From Burkholderiales bacterium (lineage in GTDB: Bacteria; Pseudomonadota; Gammaproteobacteria; Burkholderiales; Burkholderiaceae): a stretch of 5,918 bases of DNA. Shown piece after piece: positions 1-5,918 of this stretch (its first letter is position 1; each line of letters begins with the position of its first letter). Location: contig CANFNO010000204.1 in assembly GCA_947447845.1 (NCBI GenBank), forward strand, positions 1-5,918. Reading direction: 5' to 3'. The notes under the pieces were generated by a model. The model worked only from the letters and a program-made list of their open reading frames with translations, made no database searches and was not told the origin of the DNA. The translations under genes and the position numbers were made by a program.

Positions 1-1
1 T

Positions 2-211
2 GCTGCGCGTACATTGGCCAGCACAGCGGTGTGGAACGTTTGGTCGCAAATCTACAGCCGCTCTGGCATGTATCGCCTGGCATCCTGGTTCATGAGCCGG
101 GGGCGTTCCATGTCTCCTTCGGAGCAGGGGGCCTGGACACAAAGCCGTACGCCACTGGTTCCTGCTGCAAAGCGTTTGCGCGACTTATTAAAAGAAGAGA
201 ACAAGAAATGA
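2..211 (+). CDS. lutB: LutB/LldF-type lactate utilisation iron-sulfur protein, C-terminal end only (5' part outside window)
   Basis: The frame is open from the window edge (first full codon at position 2) to a TGA at 209-211, giving 69 visible residues. The end has the pattern GAWTQSRTPLVPAAKRLRDLL (the last part at about 145-195), which resembles the conserved C-terminal tail of LutB/LldF/YkgF proteins, where a G-W-T-x-x-R-x-x-P-x-P-A block is followed by a short F/L-R-x-L-W-like helix. LutB works with LutA and LutC in the cytoplasmic oxidation of L-lactate to pyruvate and carries two [4Fe-4S] centres; these would lie upstream of the window. The downstream D-lactate dehydrogenase and lactate permease fit this reading. 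The stop overlaps the next start (ATGA), so the two genes are probably translationally coupled. The internal ATG at 14 is not a gene start. The assignment rests on a short tail and on context, so it is likely but not certain. Confidence 0.7.
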   Translation, partial: AARTLASTAVWNVWSQIYSRSGMYRLASWFMSRGRSMSPSEQGAWTQSRTPLVPAAKRLRDLLKEENKK

Positions 212-2994
212 GCCCACTCATCACCGCCCTCGGCGCAGCGCTGCCTGCGCGTCAAGTTGTATTCGACGATCTGCGCCGCCTCGCTTATGGCACGGATGCC
301 AGCTTTTACCGCCTGACACCGGAAGTCATCGCCATTGTGGAGAGCGAAGCCGAGGTGCAAGCCGTGCTGGCCATCGCCCACGCGCACCAACGCCCCGTCA
401 CCATTCGCGCCGCGGGCACCAGTCTGTCGGGCCAGGCCGTCACCGATGGCGTGCTGATGCTGATCGGCGAAGGCTTTGCCACCTGCGAGATTGCGCCCGA
501 TGCGTCCAGCGTGCGCTTGGGTCCGGGCATCATTGGCGGTGAAGTCAACTTCAGACTGGCGCCCCTGGGCCGCAAGATTGGGCCCGACCCGGCCTCCATC
601 AATGCGTGCAAGATTGGCGGCATCGCCGCGAACAACGCCTCGGGCATGTGCTGCGGAACGGCGCAAAACAGTTATCGCACCTTACAGGGCATGCGCGTGC
701 TGTTGGCCGATGGCAGCGTGTTGGACACACAGGATGGCAGCAGCATTGCGGCCTTTCGAACCAGCCACCACGCCCTGCTGAGTGAGCTGCAGACGATGGG
801 CGAACAATCCCGTGCCGACAACGATCTGGCCGAGCGTATCCGCCACAAATACAAAATCAAGAACACCACCGGTTACAGCCTGAATGCGCTGATCGACTTT
901 ATCGATCCGATCCACATCCTGTCGCACCTGATGATCGGCTCGGAAGGCACGCTGGGCTTTATCGCCAGCATCACGTTTGAGACGGTAGCTGAAGACCCGT
1001 TCAAAGCCAGCGCGCTGGTGTTCTTCCCCACGATTGCCAGCGCCTGCGATGCGGTGATTCAACTCAAACCAAAGCCAGTGGCGGCGGTGGAACTGCTGGA
1101 CCGGCCGGCCCTGCGTTCGGTCGAAACCAAACCCGGTCTGCCCGCTGTCATTCAGACCCTGGGCGCCGACGCTGCAGCCCTGCTGATTGAAGTGCGCGCC
1201 GAAACGGCGATTGCGCTGCAACTCAAGATGGACGCTGTGCTGGCCGCGTTGCAAGGCATTGAAACCGTGGAGCCGCCCGAGTTCTCCACCGACGCAGCCA
1301 CCTGCGAGATGTACTGGAAAGTGCGCAAGGGCACATTCCCCTCAATCGGCGCCATGCGCAAAGCGGGCACCACCGTGATCATCGAAGACGTGGCCTTCCC
1401 GATCGAATCGCTGGCCTCCGCCACACTCGATTTGCAGGCGTTGTTCCTGAAGCATGGCTACAGCGAGGCCATCATCTTCGGCCACGCGCTGGAGGGCAAT
1501 CTGCACTTCGTCTTCACCCAGGAATTTGGTGATGACGCCGAGGTGCAGCGCTACGCGCGCTTCATGGATGATGTCTGTGATCTGGTGGTCAAGAAGTACG
1601 ACGGTTCGCTTAAAGCCGAGCACGGCACCGGCCGCAACATGGCGCCGTTTGTGGAGATGGAATGGGGCAAGCAGGCCACCGATCTGATGCGCCGCATCAA
1701 GGCACTGTTTGATCCCAAAGGCTTGCTCAACCCGGGCGTCATCCTCACCGATGACCCTGAGTCGCACCTGAAAAATCTCAAGCCCATGCCTGCTGCCGAG
1801 CCGCTGGTGGACCGTTGCATTGAGTGCGGTTTTTGCGAGCCACTGTGCCCCTCGCACCGCCTGACACTCTCGCCGCGCCAGCGCATCGTCAGCTGGCGTG
1901 AACTGTCACGCCGCGCCGCCGCGAATGAAGACCCCGGCACGGTCGCCACCGACTTCGCCTATTTTGGCTTGGACACCTGCGCCGGATGCGGCATGTGCTC
2001 CACGGCCTGCCCCGTCGGCATCGACACCGGGGAACTGACACGGCTGTTGCGAGGTCGCGGTTTGGGCAGCGCCAGCCACAGCGTTGGCAAGATGGTGGGC
2101 GAGCATTTCGGCAAGGTGGCGACGATGTCACGCGTGGGCCTGAGCGTCGGTAACGTGGCGTCCAAGGTGATTGGCGGTGACTTGCTCAACAAGCTGTCGG
2201 GCGGCGTCTGGAAGAAGTCCATGCCGCAAGCCGGCCGTGCGCCGTTGACACGCACCTCCACAGGCGACCCGGTGGTGTACTTCCCCACCTGTGGCGCGCG
2301 CATATTCGGCGGCAATAACAGCGATGAAGCGGGCTTGGCCGATGTCGTCATCGAATTGTTGATTCGTGCCGGTTACGCACCGCGCTTGCCCGAGGGCTTT
2401 GACAAGCTGTGCTGCGGCTTGATGCTGGCTAGCAAGGGCATGGCTGAAGAGGCCGATGCCATGTCCAACGCGCTGACTACCGCGTTGCTGGCCGCAGCGG
2501 ACGACGGACAGGGCGGCTTGTACCCCATCATTCTGGATGCCAGTTCGTGCTCGGCGCGCATGCAAAAGCTGTTGGCGGGTCGTGTGCAGATTCTGGATTT
2601 CCACGAGTTCGCTGTAGACGCCCTGCTGCCCCGCCTGAACCACCGCATGCACAAAAAGCCCGGCCCGATTGCCCTGCACATCAACTGCAGCGCACGGCGC
2701 ACCGGCACCCACGAGAAGTTGCGCACGCTGGTAGCCGCCTGTGCTGAAGCCGTGGTGGAACCTGCCGGTGTGACCTGCTGCGGCTTTGCCGGTGACCGTG
2801 GCTTTGTCGTGCCGGAGCTCAACGTACACGCGTTGCGCAAGATTCACGCGGAGTTGCCCAGCAACTGCTGCGAAGGCGTATCCACCAACCGCACCTGCGA
2901 GATCGGACTGACCGAAGAAACCGGGCGGCCCTACCGCTCGGTGGCCTACCTGCTCGAAGAGTGCAGCCGTGAGGAGGATGCCGCCGCTTGCTGA
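208..2994 (+). CDS. dld: FAD-binding and iron-sulfur D-lactate dehydrogenase (Dld-II type, quinone-linked)
   Basis: This 928-residue protein probably oxidises D-lactate to pyruvate and passes electrons through Fe-S centres to the respiratory quinone pool. The N-terminal FAD-binding PCMH domain shows GTSLSGQ (70-76), IGPDPAS (124-130), GGIAANNASGM (137-147) and GSEGTLG (244-250). The FAD-oxidase C-terminal domain has GHALEGNLHF (425-434) and EHGTGR (471-476). Two CX2CX2CX3CP motifs follow (Cys 537/540/543/547 and 591/594/597/601), enough for two [4Fe-4S] clusters. The last third is a CCG-type cysteine-rich region with Cys695, CCG at 735-737, Cys781, Cys827 and CCG at 857-859. Length and domain order match Shewanella Dld-II (about 930 aa). 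I chose the ATG at 208 because the protein family begins there, the start overlaps the upstream stop (ATGA), and a purine-rich GAAGAGA lies 7 bases before it. The frame stays open back to an ATG at 31, but that would run antiphase through the lutB tail. The related YdiJ-type D-2-hydroxyglutarate dehydrogenases (about 1,018 aa) share the architecture; the lctP neighbour and the shorter length favour D-lactate. Confidence 0.92.
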   Translation: MSPLITALGAALPARQVVFDDLRRLAYGTDASFYRLTPEVIAIVESEAEVQAVLAIAHAHQRPVTIRAAGTSLSGQAVTDGVLMLIGEGFATCEIAPDASSVRLGPGIIGGEVNFRLAPLGRKIGPDPASINACKIGGIAANNASGMCCGTAQNSYRTLQGMRVLLADGSVLDTQDGSSIAAFRTSHHALLSELQTMGEQSRADNDLAERIRHKYKIKNTTGYSLNALIDFIDPIHILSHLMIGSEGTLGFIASITFETVAEDPFKASALVFFPTIASACDAVIQLKPKPVAAVELLDRPALRSVETKPGLPAVIQTLGADAAALLIEVRAETAIALQLKMDAVLAALQGIETVEPPEFSTDAATCEMYWKVRKGTFPSIGAMRKAGTTVIIEDVAFPIESLASATLDLQALFLKHGYSEAIIFGHALEGNLHFVFTQEFGDDAEVQRYARFMDDVCDLVVKKYDGSLKAEHGTGRNMAPFVEMEWGKQATDLMRRIKALFDPKGLLNPGVILTDDPESHLKNLKPMPAAEPLVDRCIECGFCEPLCPSHRLTLSPRQRIVSWRELSRRAAANEDPGTVATDFAYFGLDTCAGCGMCSTACPVGIDTGELTRLLRGRGLGSASHSVGKMVGEHFGKVATMSRVGLSVGNVASKVIGGDLLNKLSGGVWKKSMPQAGRAPLTRTSTGDPVVYFPTCGARIFGGNNSDEAGLADVVIELLIRAGYAPRLPEGFDKLCCGLMLASKGMAEEADAMSNALTTALLAAADDGQGGLYPIILDASSCSARMQKLLAGRVQILDFHEFAVDALLPRLNHRMHKKPGPIALHINCSARRTGTHEKLRTLVAACAEAVVEPAGVTCCGFAGDRGFVVPELNVHALRKIHAELPSNCCEGVSTNRTCEIGLTEETGRPYRSVAYLLEECSREEDAAAC

Positions 2995-3070
2995 ATCTCA
3001 TCCATACAACCCAAACGCTCAACCCGTAACTACACCCTGACTTAACCGTGTTCAATTTTCAAAAACCAAC

Positions 3071-3076
3071 GAGGAG
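3071..3076 (+). promoter_or_regulatory. Ribosome binding site of lctP
   Basis: GAGGAG lies 6 bases before the ATG at 3083, a strong Shine-Dalgarno match that fixes the start of the permease. The 88-base gap before lctP (2995-3082) is A/C-rich and less GC-rich than the genes. I see no hairpin or convincing -35/-10 pair in it, so lctP is probably co-transcribed with dld. Confidence 0.8.
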
Positions 3077-3082
3077 ATCCCC

Positions 3083-4747
3083 ATGATCTGGCAACAAATA
3101 TACGACCCATTCGGCAATATGGTCATCTCAACACTACTGGCCGCAGTGCCAGTAGCAGTGATGCTGATTTGCCTTGGCTTTCTGCACATCAAGGCGCATA
3201 TCGCTGCCGGTCTGGGCCTGCTCAGCGCCCTGGTCATAGCGGTACTTGGCTATGGCATGCCTGCCGAAATGGCCGGCAAGGCAGCGCTGTTCGGTGGCTT
3301 TACCGGCCTGCTGCCCATCGGCTGGATTGTGCTGAATATCATCTTTTTGCAGCAGCTCGCCGAACAGAACGGCAGCTTCAAGGTGTTGCAGGATTCACTC
3401 TCTGGCATTACCAGTGATCGCCGCCTGCAACTGCTGCTGATCGCCTTTTGCTTTGGCGCCTTTTTTGAAGGTGCTGCAGGCTTTGGTACACCGGTTGCGG
3501 TGACGGCCGGTATCCTGATTGGTCTGGGCTTTTCGCCGCTGGCCGCATCAGGCTTGTCGCTGATTGCCAATACCGCGCCGGTCGCCTTTGGCGCACTGGG
3601 CACGCCGGTGATCACGCTGGCCAAGGTGCACGGCTACGACCTGATGGAAGTAACCGCCATGATCGGCCGCCAATTGCCGCTGTTTTCGCTAATGGTGCCT
3701 TTCTGGCTAATCTGGGCCTTTGCCGGACGCAAGGCCATGATGGAAATCTGGCCGGCGATTCTGGTCACCGGTTTGTCATTTGCCATTCCGCAATATCTGG
3801 TTTCGAACTTCATTGGCCCTGAACTGGTGGACATCATTGCCGCCATCGTGTCCATGGTCTCGCTGATCCTGTTCCTGCGCGTCTGGCAACCCAAGAAGAT
3901 CTGGCGCTCGCCATCGCTGAAAGGCCATGAGACTGACGGCGGTGACGCCAAGGAAGAAGTCGCACCCGTCGTGCACAGCCGCGAAGCGCTGATCAAAGCC
4001 TGGACCCCCTGGGCCATCCTGACTGGCTTTGTGTTTGTCTGGGGCCTGCCCCCGGTCAAGACATTCCTGAACGGCATTTACGCGCCCAAGTTCGAGATGA
4101 CCGGTCTGCACAACATGGTCGAAAAAGTGGCTCCCGTGGTGGCACAACCCACCAAAGAAGCTGCCGTCTACACGCTCAACCTGTTGTCCGCCACCGGCAC
4201 CGGTATTTTGCTGGCCGCCGTTATCGGTGCGCTGGTGATGAGCTACAAGCCGTGGGAAATCGTCAAGACCTTTGGCCGCACCGCCTGGCTGGTGCGCTAT
4301 TCGCTGGCCACCATCGTGCTGATGCTGGGCCTGGGCACTCTGACGCGCTACTCCGGCACCGACACCACGCTCGGTCTGGCCTTTGCCAACACCGGCGTGT
4401 TCTATCCCTTCTTCGGCACCTTGATGGGCTGGATCGGTGTGGCCATGACCGGGTCTGACACGGCCTCCAATGTGCTCTTCGGCGGCATGCAGAAGGTTGC
4501 AGCCGAGCAACTCGGACTGTCACCCAATTTGATGGGTGCAGCCAATAGCTCCGGTGGCGTGATGGGCAAGATGATTGATGCGCAATCGATTGTGGTTGCG
4601 TCCACGGCCACCCGCTGGTTCAACCATGAAGGCGACATTCTGCGCTACGTGTTCTTCCACTCCATCGCCCTGGCCTGTCTGGTTGGCGGCTATGTGACGC
4701 TGCAGGCCTACGTCTGGCCGTTCACCCTGATGGTCATCCACAAATAG
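3083..4747 (+). CDS. lctP: Lactate permease, LctP family
   Basis: This 554-residue inner-membrane protein belongs to the LctP/LldP/GlcA family (TC 2.A.14), proton symporters for L-lactate, D-lactate and glycolate; E. coli LldP is about 551 residues, so this copy is full length. Most of the chain is hydrophobic with many membrane spans, beginning at about residue 13. Family hallmarks are FGAFFEGAAGFGTPV (124-138), LIANTAPVAFGALGTPV (160-176) and, near the end, GSDTASNVLFGGMQ (457-470) followed by a small-residue stretch (N-S-S-G-G-V-M-G-K) and a final hydrophobic span. A charged loop lies at about 270-305. The start is supported by GAGGAG 6 bases upstream. It sits 88 bases after the D-lactate dehydrogenase and 12 bases before the Usp gene. 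This context suggests lactate as the main substrate; the exact choice between lactate isomers and glycolate cannot be read from sequence. Confidence 0.95.
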   Translation: MIWQQIYDPFGNMVISTLLAAVPVAVMLICLGFLHIKAHIAAGLGLLSALVIAVLGYGMPAEMAGKAALFGGFTGLLPIGWIVLNIIFLQQLAEQNGSFKVLQDSLSGITSDRRLQLLLIAFCFGAFFEGAAGFGTPVAVTAGILIGLGFSPLAASGLSLIANTAPVAFGALGTPVITLAKVHGYDLMEVTAMIGRQLPLFSLMVPFWLIWAFAGRKAMMEIWPAILVTGLSFAIPQYLVSNFIGPELVDIIAAIVSMVSLILFLRVWQPKKIWRSPSLKGHETDGGDAKEEVAPVVHSREALIKAWTPWAILTGFVFVWGLPPVKTFLNGIYAPKFEMTGLHNMVEKVAPVVAQPTKEAAVYTLNLLSATGTGILLAAVIGALVMSYKPWEIVKTFGRTAWLVRYSLATIVLMLGLGTLTRYSGTDTTLGLAFANTGVFYPFFGTLMGWIGVAMTGSDTASNVLFGGMQKVAAEQLGLSPNLMGAANSSGGVMGKMIDAQSIVVASTATRWFNHEGDILRYVFFHSIALACLVGGYVTLQAYVWPFTLMVIHK

Positions 4748-4759
4748 AAAGCCAACACC

Positions 4760-5212
4760 ATGTACAAGAAAATATTCGTCGCCATCGACAACAGTTCCAC
4801 CGCGCGCAAGGCGTTGGACGAGGCCATCGCCCTGGCGGGCGCGCTGAAGGCCAGCATCTGCATCACCTTCGTGTCCGACGAGGCCGGCCTGATGCAGCAC
4901 GGCATGGGCCTGGGCTCTTACATCGACGTGGACAAGGTCAAGGCCGAGATCCGCGTCGGTGCCAACAAAATGCTGGCCGAGGCGGTAGAGCGTGCCACCG
5001 CGGCAGGTTGCACGGCCGAGTCCCTCCTGATCGAATCGGCCAACCGGCGCGTGGCCGAGGCCATTTCCGAAGCGGCTGAAGCCTGGGGCGGTGACCTGCT
5101 GGTGATTGGTGCCCACGGTGTGCGTGGTTTCGAGCGCCTGCTCGTCGGCAGCGTAGCCGAAAACTTGACGCGCATTAGTTTGATATCGCTGCTGATCGTG
5201 CGCCAGCATTAA
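4760..5212 (+). CDS. Universal stress protein (UspA family), ATP-binding type
   Basis: A single-domain Usp protein of 150 residues, the usual length. The N-terminus MYKKIFVAIDNS is the first beta strand with the nucleotide-binding Asp10. Near the C-terminus G-A-H-G (117-120), nine residues, then G-S (130-131) gives the full G-x2-G-x9-G-[ST] ATP-binding motif, so it is expected to bind ATP, as MJ0577-type Usp proteins do, and to dimerise in the cytoplasm. The last strand reads ISLISLLIVR, where family members usually have a proline and valine (as in P-V-L-V-V-R); this is a small deviation. The start lies 12 bases after the lctP stop, with only a weak purine-rich AGAAAG about 8 bases upstream, so translation may depend on coupling with lctP. 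Its role is unknown; by context it may modulate lactate transport or respond to energy state. Confidence 0.93.
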   Translation: MYKKIFVAIDNSSTARKALDEAIALAGALKASICITFVSDEAGLMQHGMGLGSYIDVDKVKAEIRVGANKMLAEAVERATAAGCTAESLLIESANRRVAEAISEAAEAWGGDLLVIGAHGVRGFERLLVGSVAENLTRISLISLLIVRQH

Positions 5213-5220
5213 GAAGCCAT

Positions 5221-5253
5221 TTGGCCAACAGTGCCCGTGGCTCTGTTGGCCAA
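5221..5253. terminator. Hairpin between convergent genes, probable bidirectional terminator
   Basis: TTGGCCAACAG (5221-5231) and CTGTTGGCCAA (5243-5253) form a perfect 11-bp inverted repeat with an 11-base loop; three further pairs (GCC/GGC) are possible inside the loop. It begins 8 bases after the stop of the Usp gene and ends 1 base before the stop of the minus-strand 67-aa gene. On the + strand the stem is followed by a loosely T-rich stretch (TCTAGATTTGTTCTT); on the minus strand the following bases are less T-rich. Position and symmetry suggest it ends the lactate operon and perhaps also the opposing transcript. Confidence 0.7.
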
Positions 5254-5254
5254 T

Positions 5255-5458
5255 CTAGATTTGTTCTTCGTGTTGGGGAACTACCGCGGGCAAAGCGTAG
5301 TCGCGACCCACCATAGCGCGCGCGAACAGGTAGTTTTCTACTGCTTGCGGGCTCAATTCATCCAAATCCACATGGCCTTGCCCATCGCAGGGAAAGTGCA
5401 GAACACTTTGGGTATCGGCTAACGGCCGGTAAAAGATTTCATAGACTAGGTGCGTCAT
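5255..5458 (-). CDS. Small protein of unknown function, 67 aa
   Basis: I do not recognise this protein. It is soluble-looking, with no signal peptide or membrane span. The N-terminal part (MTHLVYEIFYRPL) looks like a beta strand; the middle has HFPCDGQGHVDLDELS, with a single Cys24, followed by a likely helix (PQAVENYLFARAMVGRDY) and an acidic end. The start at 5458 is decided by a perfect AGGAGGT 4 bases upstream; the frame extends further upstream to an ATG at 5536, but that lacks such support and would place the strong site inside the gene. The stop (TAG) abuts the 5221-5253 hairpin. The strong ribosome binding site and ordered amino-acid composition argue for a real gene. It converges on the lactate operon and follows the 89-aa gene on the same strand after about 100 bases, but no functional link is evident. 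Confidence 0.72.
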   Translation of the reverse strand: MTHLVYEIFYRPLADTQSVLHFPCDGQGHVDLDELSPQAVENYLFARAMVGRDYALPAVVPQHEEQI

Positions 5459-5462
5459 GCTG

Positions 5463-5469
5463 ACCTCCT
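5463..5469 (-). promoter_or_regulatory. Strong ribosome binding site of the 67-aa gene
   Basis: On the minus strand AGGAGGT is followed by CAGC and then ATG. This is a full match to the 16S anti-Shine-Dalgarno core, though the spacing of 4 is slightly short. It sets the start at 5458 over the longer in-frame alternative at 5536. Confidence 0.8.
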
Positions 5470-5524
5470 GACGTCTCGTGACACTGGCAACTATGGTGAC
5501 TTGGAGATCAAAGCATGGCTGGAT

Positions 5525-5548
5525 AAGGCCGGACAAAGCCGGGCTTTT
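5525..5548. terminator. Possible weak terminator hairpin after the 89-aa gene
   Basis: AAGGCCGG (5525-5532) and CCGGGCTT (5539-5546) can pair with one mismatch over a 6-base loop. A nested alternative AAAGC-CGG-GCTTT (5535-5547) is also possible. It lies 10 to 35 bases beyond the stop of the minus-strand 89-aa gene. A short T run (TTTT, 5545-5548) follows on the + strand only, so its service as a minus-strand terminator is doubtful. Confidence 0.3.
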
Positions 5549-5558
5549 CTTGTGATGT

Positions 5559-5828
5559 CTATTGGTAACGACGAGCCATGAAGCCCAGTGTCAACTGTTC
5601 GATCGCACTGAGGGTGCGCTCGAAACGTGCAGAGGCAATCAGCGAGCGCTCCACCAGACCAGCGCGAACCGACTTGGCATACTGCTCCCGGGCAATGTCA
5701 AAAGGCAAGGCGAGATAGTCGCTGCCCAGGCGGGCCATATCAGCCAATGCAGGCGCCACCCCATCCAGCGCTTGTTGCGAAGGCATCGGTGAGGCAGCAT
5801 TTTTGGACAACGCATTCAGACGGTACAT
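5559..5828 (-). CDS. Small helical protein of unknown function, 89 aa
   Basis: I do not recognise this protein with confidence. After a polar start (MYRLNALSKNAASPMPSQQA) the rest, about 21-89, is alanine- and leucine-rich and predicted by eye to be two or three amphipathic helices, with charged residues spaced as in a coiled coil (for example DIAREQYAKSVRAGLVERS) and a basic end (MARRYQ). There is no signal peptide or convincing membrane span. This make-up is reminiscent of phasin-like or other surface-binding helical proteins, but no diagnostic motif is present, so this is only a guess. The ATG at 5828 is preceded by AAAGGA with a 6-base spacer and by a promoter about 30 bases upstream. The frame remains open upstream to the window edge, but that would include the promoter, so the short form is preferred. 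Confidence 0.7.
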   Translation of the reverse strand: MYRLNALSKNAASPMPSQQALDGVAPALADMARLGSDYLALPFDIAREQYAKSVRAGLVERSLIASARFERTLSAIEQLTLGFMARRYQ

Positions 5829-5859
5829 GGTTAATCCTTTGATAAAGCAACGTGACTTA

Positions 5860-5887
5860 ATTATAAGGGTTAACCCTAGGTAAACAA
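5860..5887 (-). promoter_or_regulatory. Sigma-70-type promoter of the 89-aa gene
   Basis: On the minus strand a perfect -10 box TATAAT occupies 5865-5860. A weak -35, TTGTTT (5887-5882), stands 16 bases upstream with three of six consensus bases. Transcription would start near 5853, giving a leader of about 25 bases containing the AAAGGA ribosome binding site. The A/T-rich stretch contrasts with the GC-rich genes around it. Confidence 0.6.
5866..5877. promoter_or_regulatory. Perfect 12-bp palindrome in promoter spacer, putative operator
   Basis: AGGGTTAACCCT reads the same on both strands and directly abuts the TATAAT box, filling most of the spacer between -35 and -10. A second short palindrome, CCTAGG (5875-5880), overlaps its upstream edge. 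A dimeric regulator bound here would block RNA polymerase. The regulator is not identifiable from this window. Confidence 0.5.
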
Positions 5888-5918
5888 GGAGCAGTCCCCT
5901 ATTCACCCACTTGGACAA

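Noticed and set aside
31..207. Upstream extension of the D-lactate dehydrogenase to an ATG at 31 (987 aa)
   Set aside because: The added 59 residues do not resemble the family N-terminus and run antiphase to the LutB-like tail. The start at 208 has the ATGA overlap and a purine-rich site at proper spacing.
14..211. Independent 65-aa gene starting at ATG 14
   Set aside because: The frame is open back to the window edge and the sequence looks like a protein C-terminus, so the ATG is an internal methionine.
52..2847. Several long open frames on the minus strand inside dld (up to 239 aa)
   Set aside because: They lie wholly opposite a well-supported enzyme gene, have low-complexity Arg/Gly/Gln-rich content, and are expected from codon bias in GC-rich DNA.
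2995..3082. Possible internal promoter or riboswitch before lctP
   Set aside because: The 88-base gap shows no clear -35/-10 pair, no stable hairpin and no recognisable regulatory RNA motif.
3634..5209. Minus-strand open frames opposite lctP and the Usp gene (147, 244 and 229 aa)
   Set aside because: They are His/Gly/Gln-rich shadow translations with no recognisable domain and overlap genes with clear family motifs.
5231..5842. Plus-strand open frames at 5231-5422, 5562-5792 and 5627-5842
   Set aside because: They overlap the better supported minus-strand genes or the terminator hairpin and lack convincing ribosome binding sites.
5829..5918. Longer form of the 89-aa protein with a hydrophobic N-terminus reaching the window edge
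   Set aside because: The extension would be translated through the consensus -10 box and palindrome, while the ATG at 5828 has a good ribosome binding site just after the promoter.
1..5918. CRISPR array, insertion sequence, tRNA or phage elements
   Set aside because: No direct repeat series, transposase, terminal inverted repeats or tRNA-like fold was seen on either strand.

Overview
The window carries the 3' part of a lactate-utilisation operon on the + strand, followed by a short convergent region with two small minus-strand genes of unknown function. High G+C coding sequence, codon choice and the protein types (a fused FAD/Fe-S D-lactate dehydrogenase of the Dld-II type beside a LctP permease and a Usp protein) suggest a betaproteobacterium of the Burkholderiales, perhaps Comamonadaceae. 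This is an inference from general resemblance, as no marker gene is present.

Positions 1-211 hold the C-terminal tail of a protein that looks like LutB/LldF, the iron-sulfur subunit of the three-part L-lactate oxidation system. Its stop codon overlaps the start of the next gene in an ATGA arrangement. Positions 208-2994 encode a 928-residue membrane-associated-type D-lactate dehydrogenase with an FAD domain, two [4Fe-4S] motifs and a CCG-type cysteine-rich domain. After an 88-base gap, a lactate permease follows (3083-4747), and 12 bases after its stop lies a 150-residue universal stress protein with a complete ATP-binding motif (4760-5212). The four genes form a sensible unit: uptake of lactate by LctP, oxidation of L-lactate by the Lut proteins and of D-lactate by the fused enzyme, both giving pyruvate, plus a nucleotide-binding Usp that may tune transport or metabolism. 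The operon's promoter lies upstream of the window.

A perfect 11-bp inverted repeat at 5221-5253 separates the operon from the convergent genes and probably ends transcription from both sides. Minus-strand genes lie at 5255-5458 (67 aa, very strong ribosome binding site) and 5559-5828 (89 aa). The 89-aa gene has a promoter with a consensus -10 box (TATAAT) and a perfect 12-bp palindrome directly upstream of it, between the -10 and the putative -35, which looks like an operator. I recognise neither small protein. I see no mobile element, CRISPR array, RNA gene or phage signal. The window is mostly ordinary metabolism. The points worth a second look are the coupled Lut/Dld arrangement, the Usp-permease pairing, the palindromic promoter and the two small genes.
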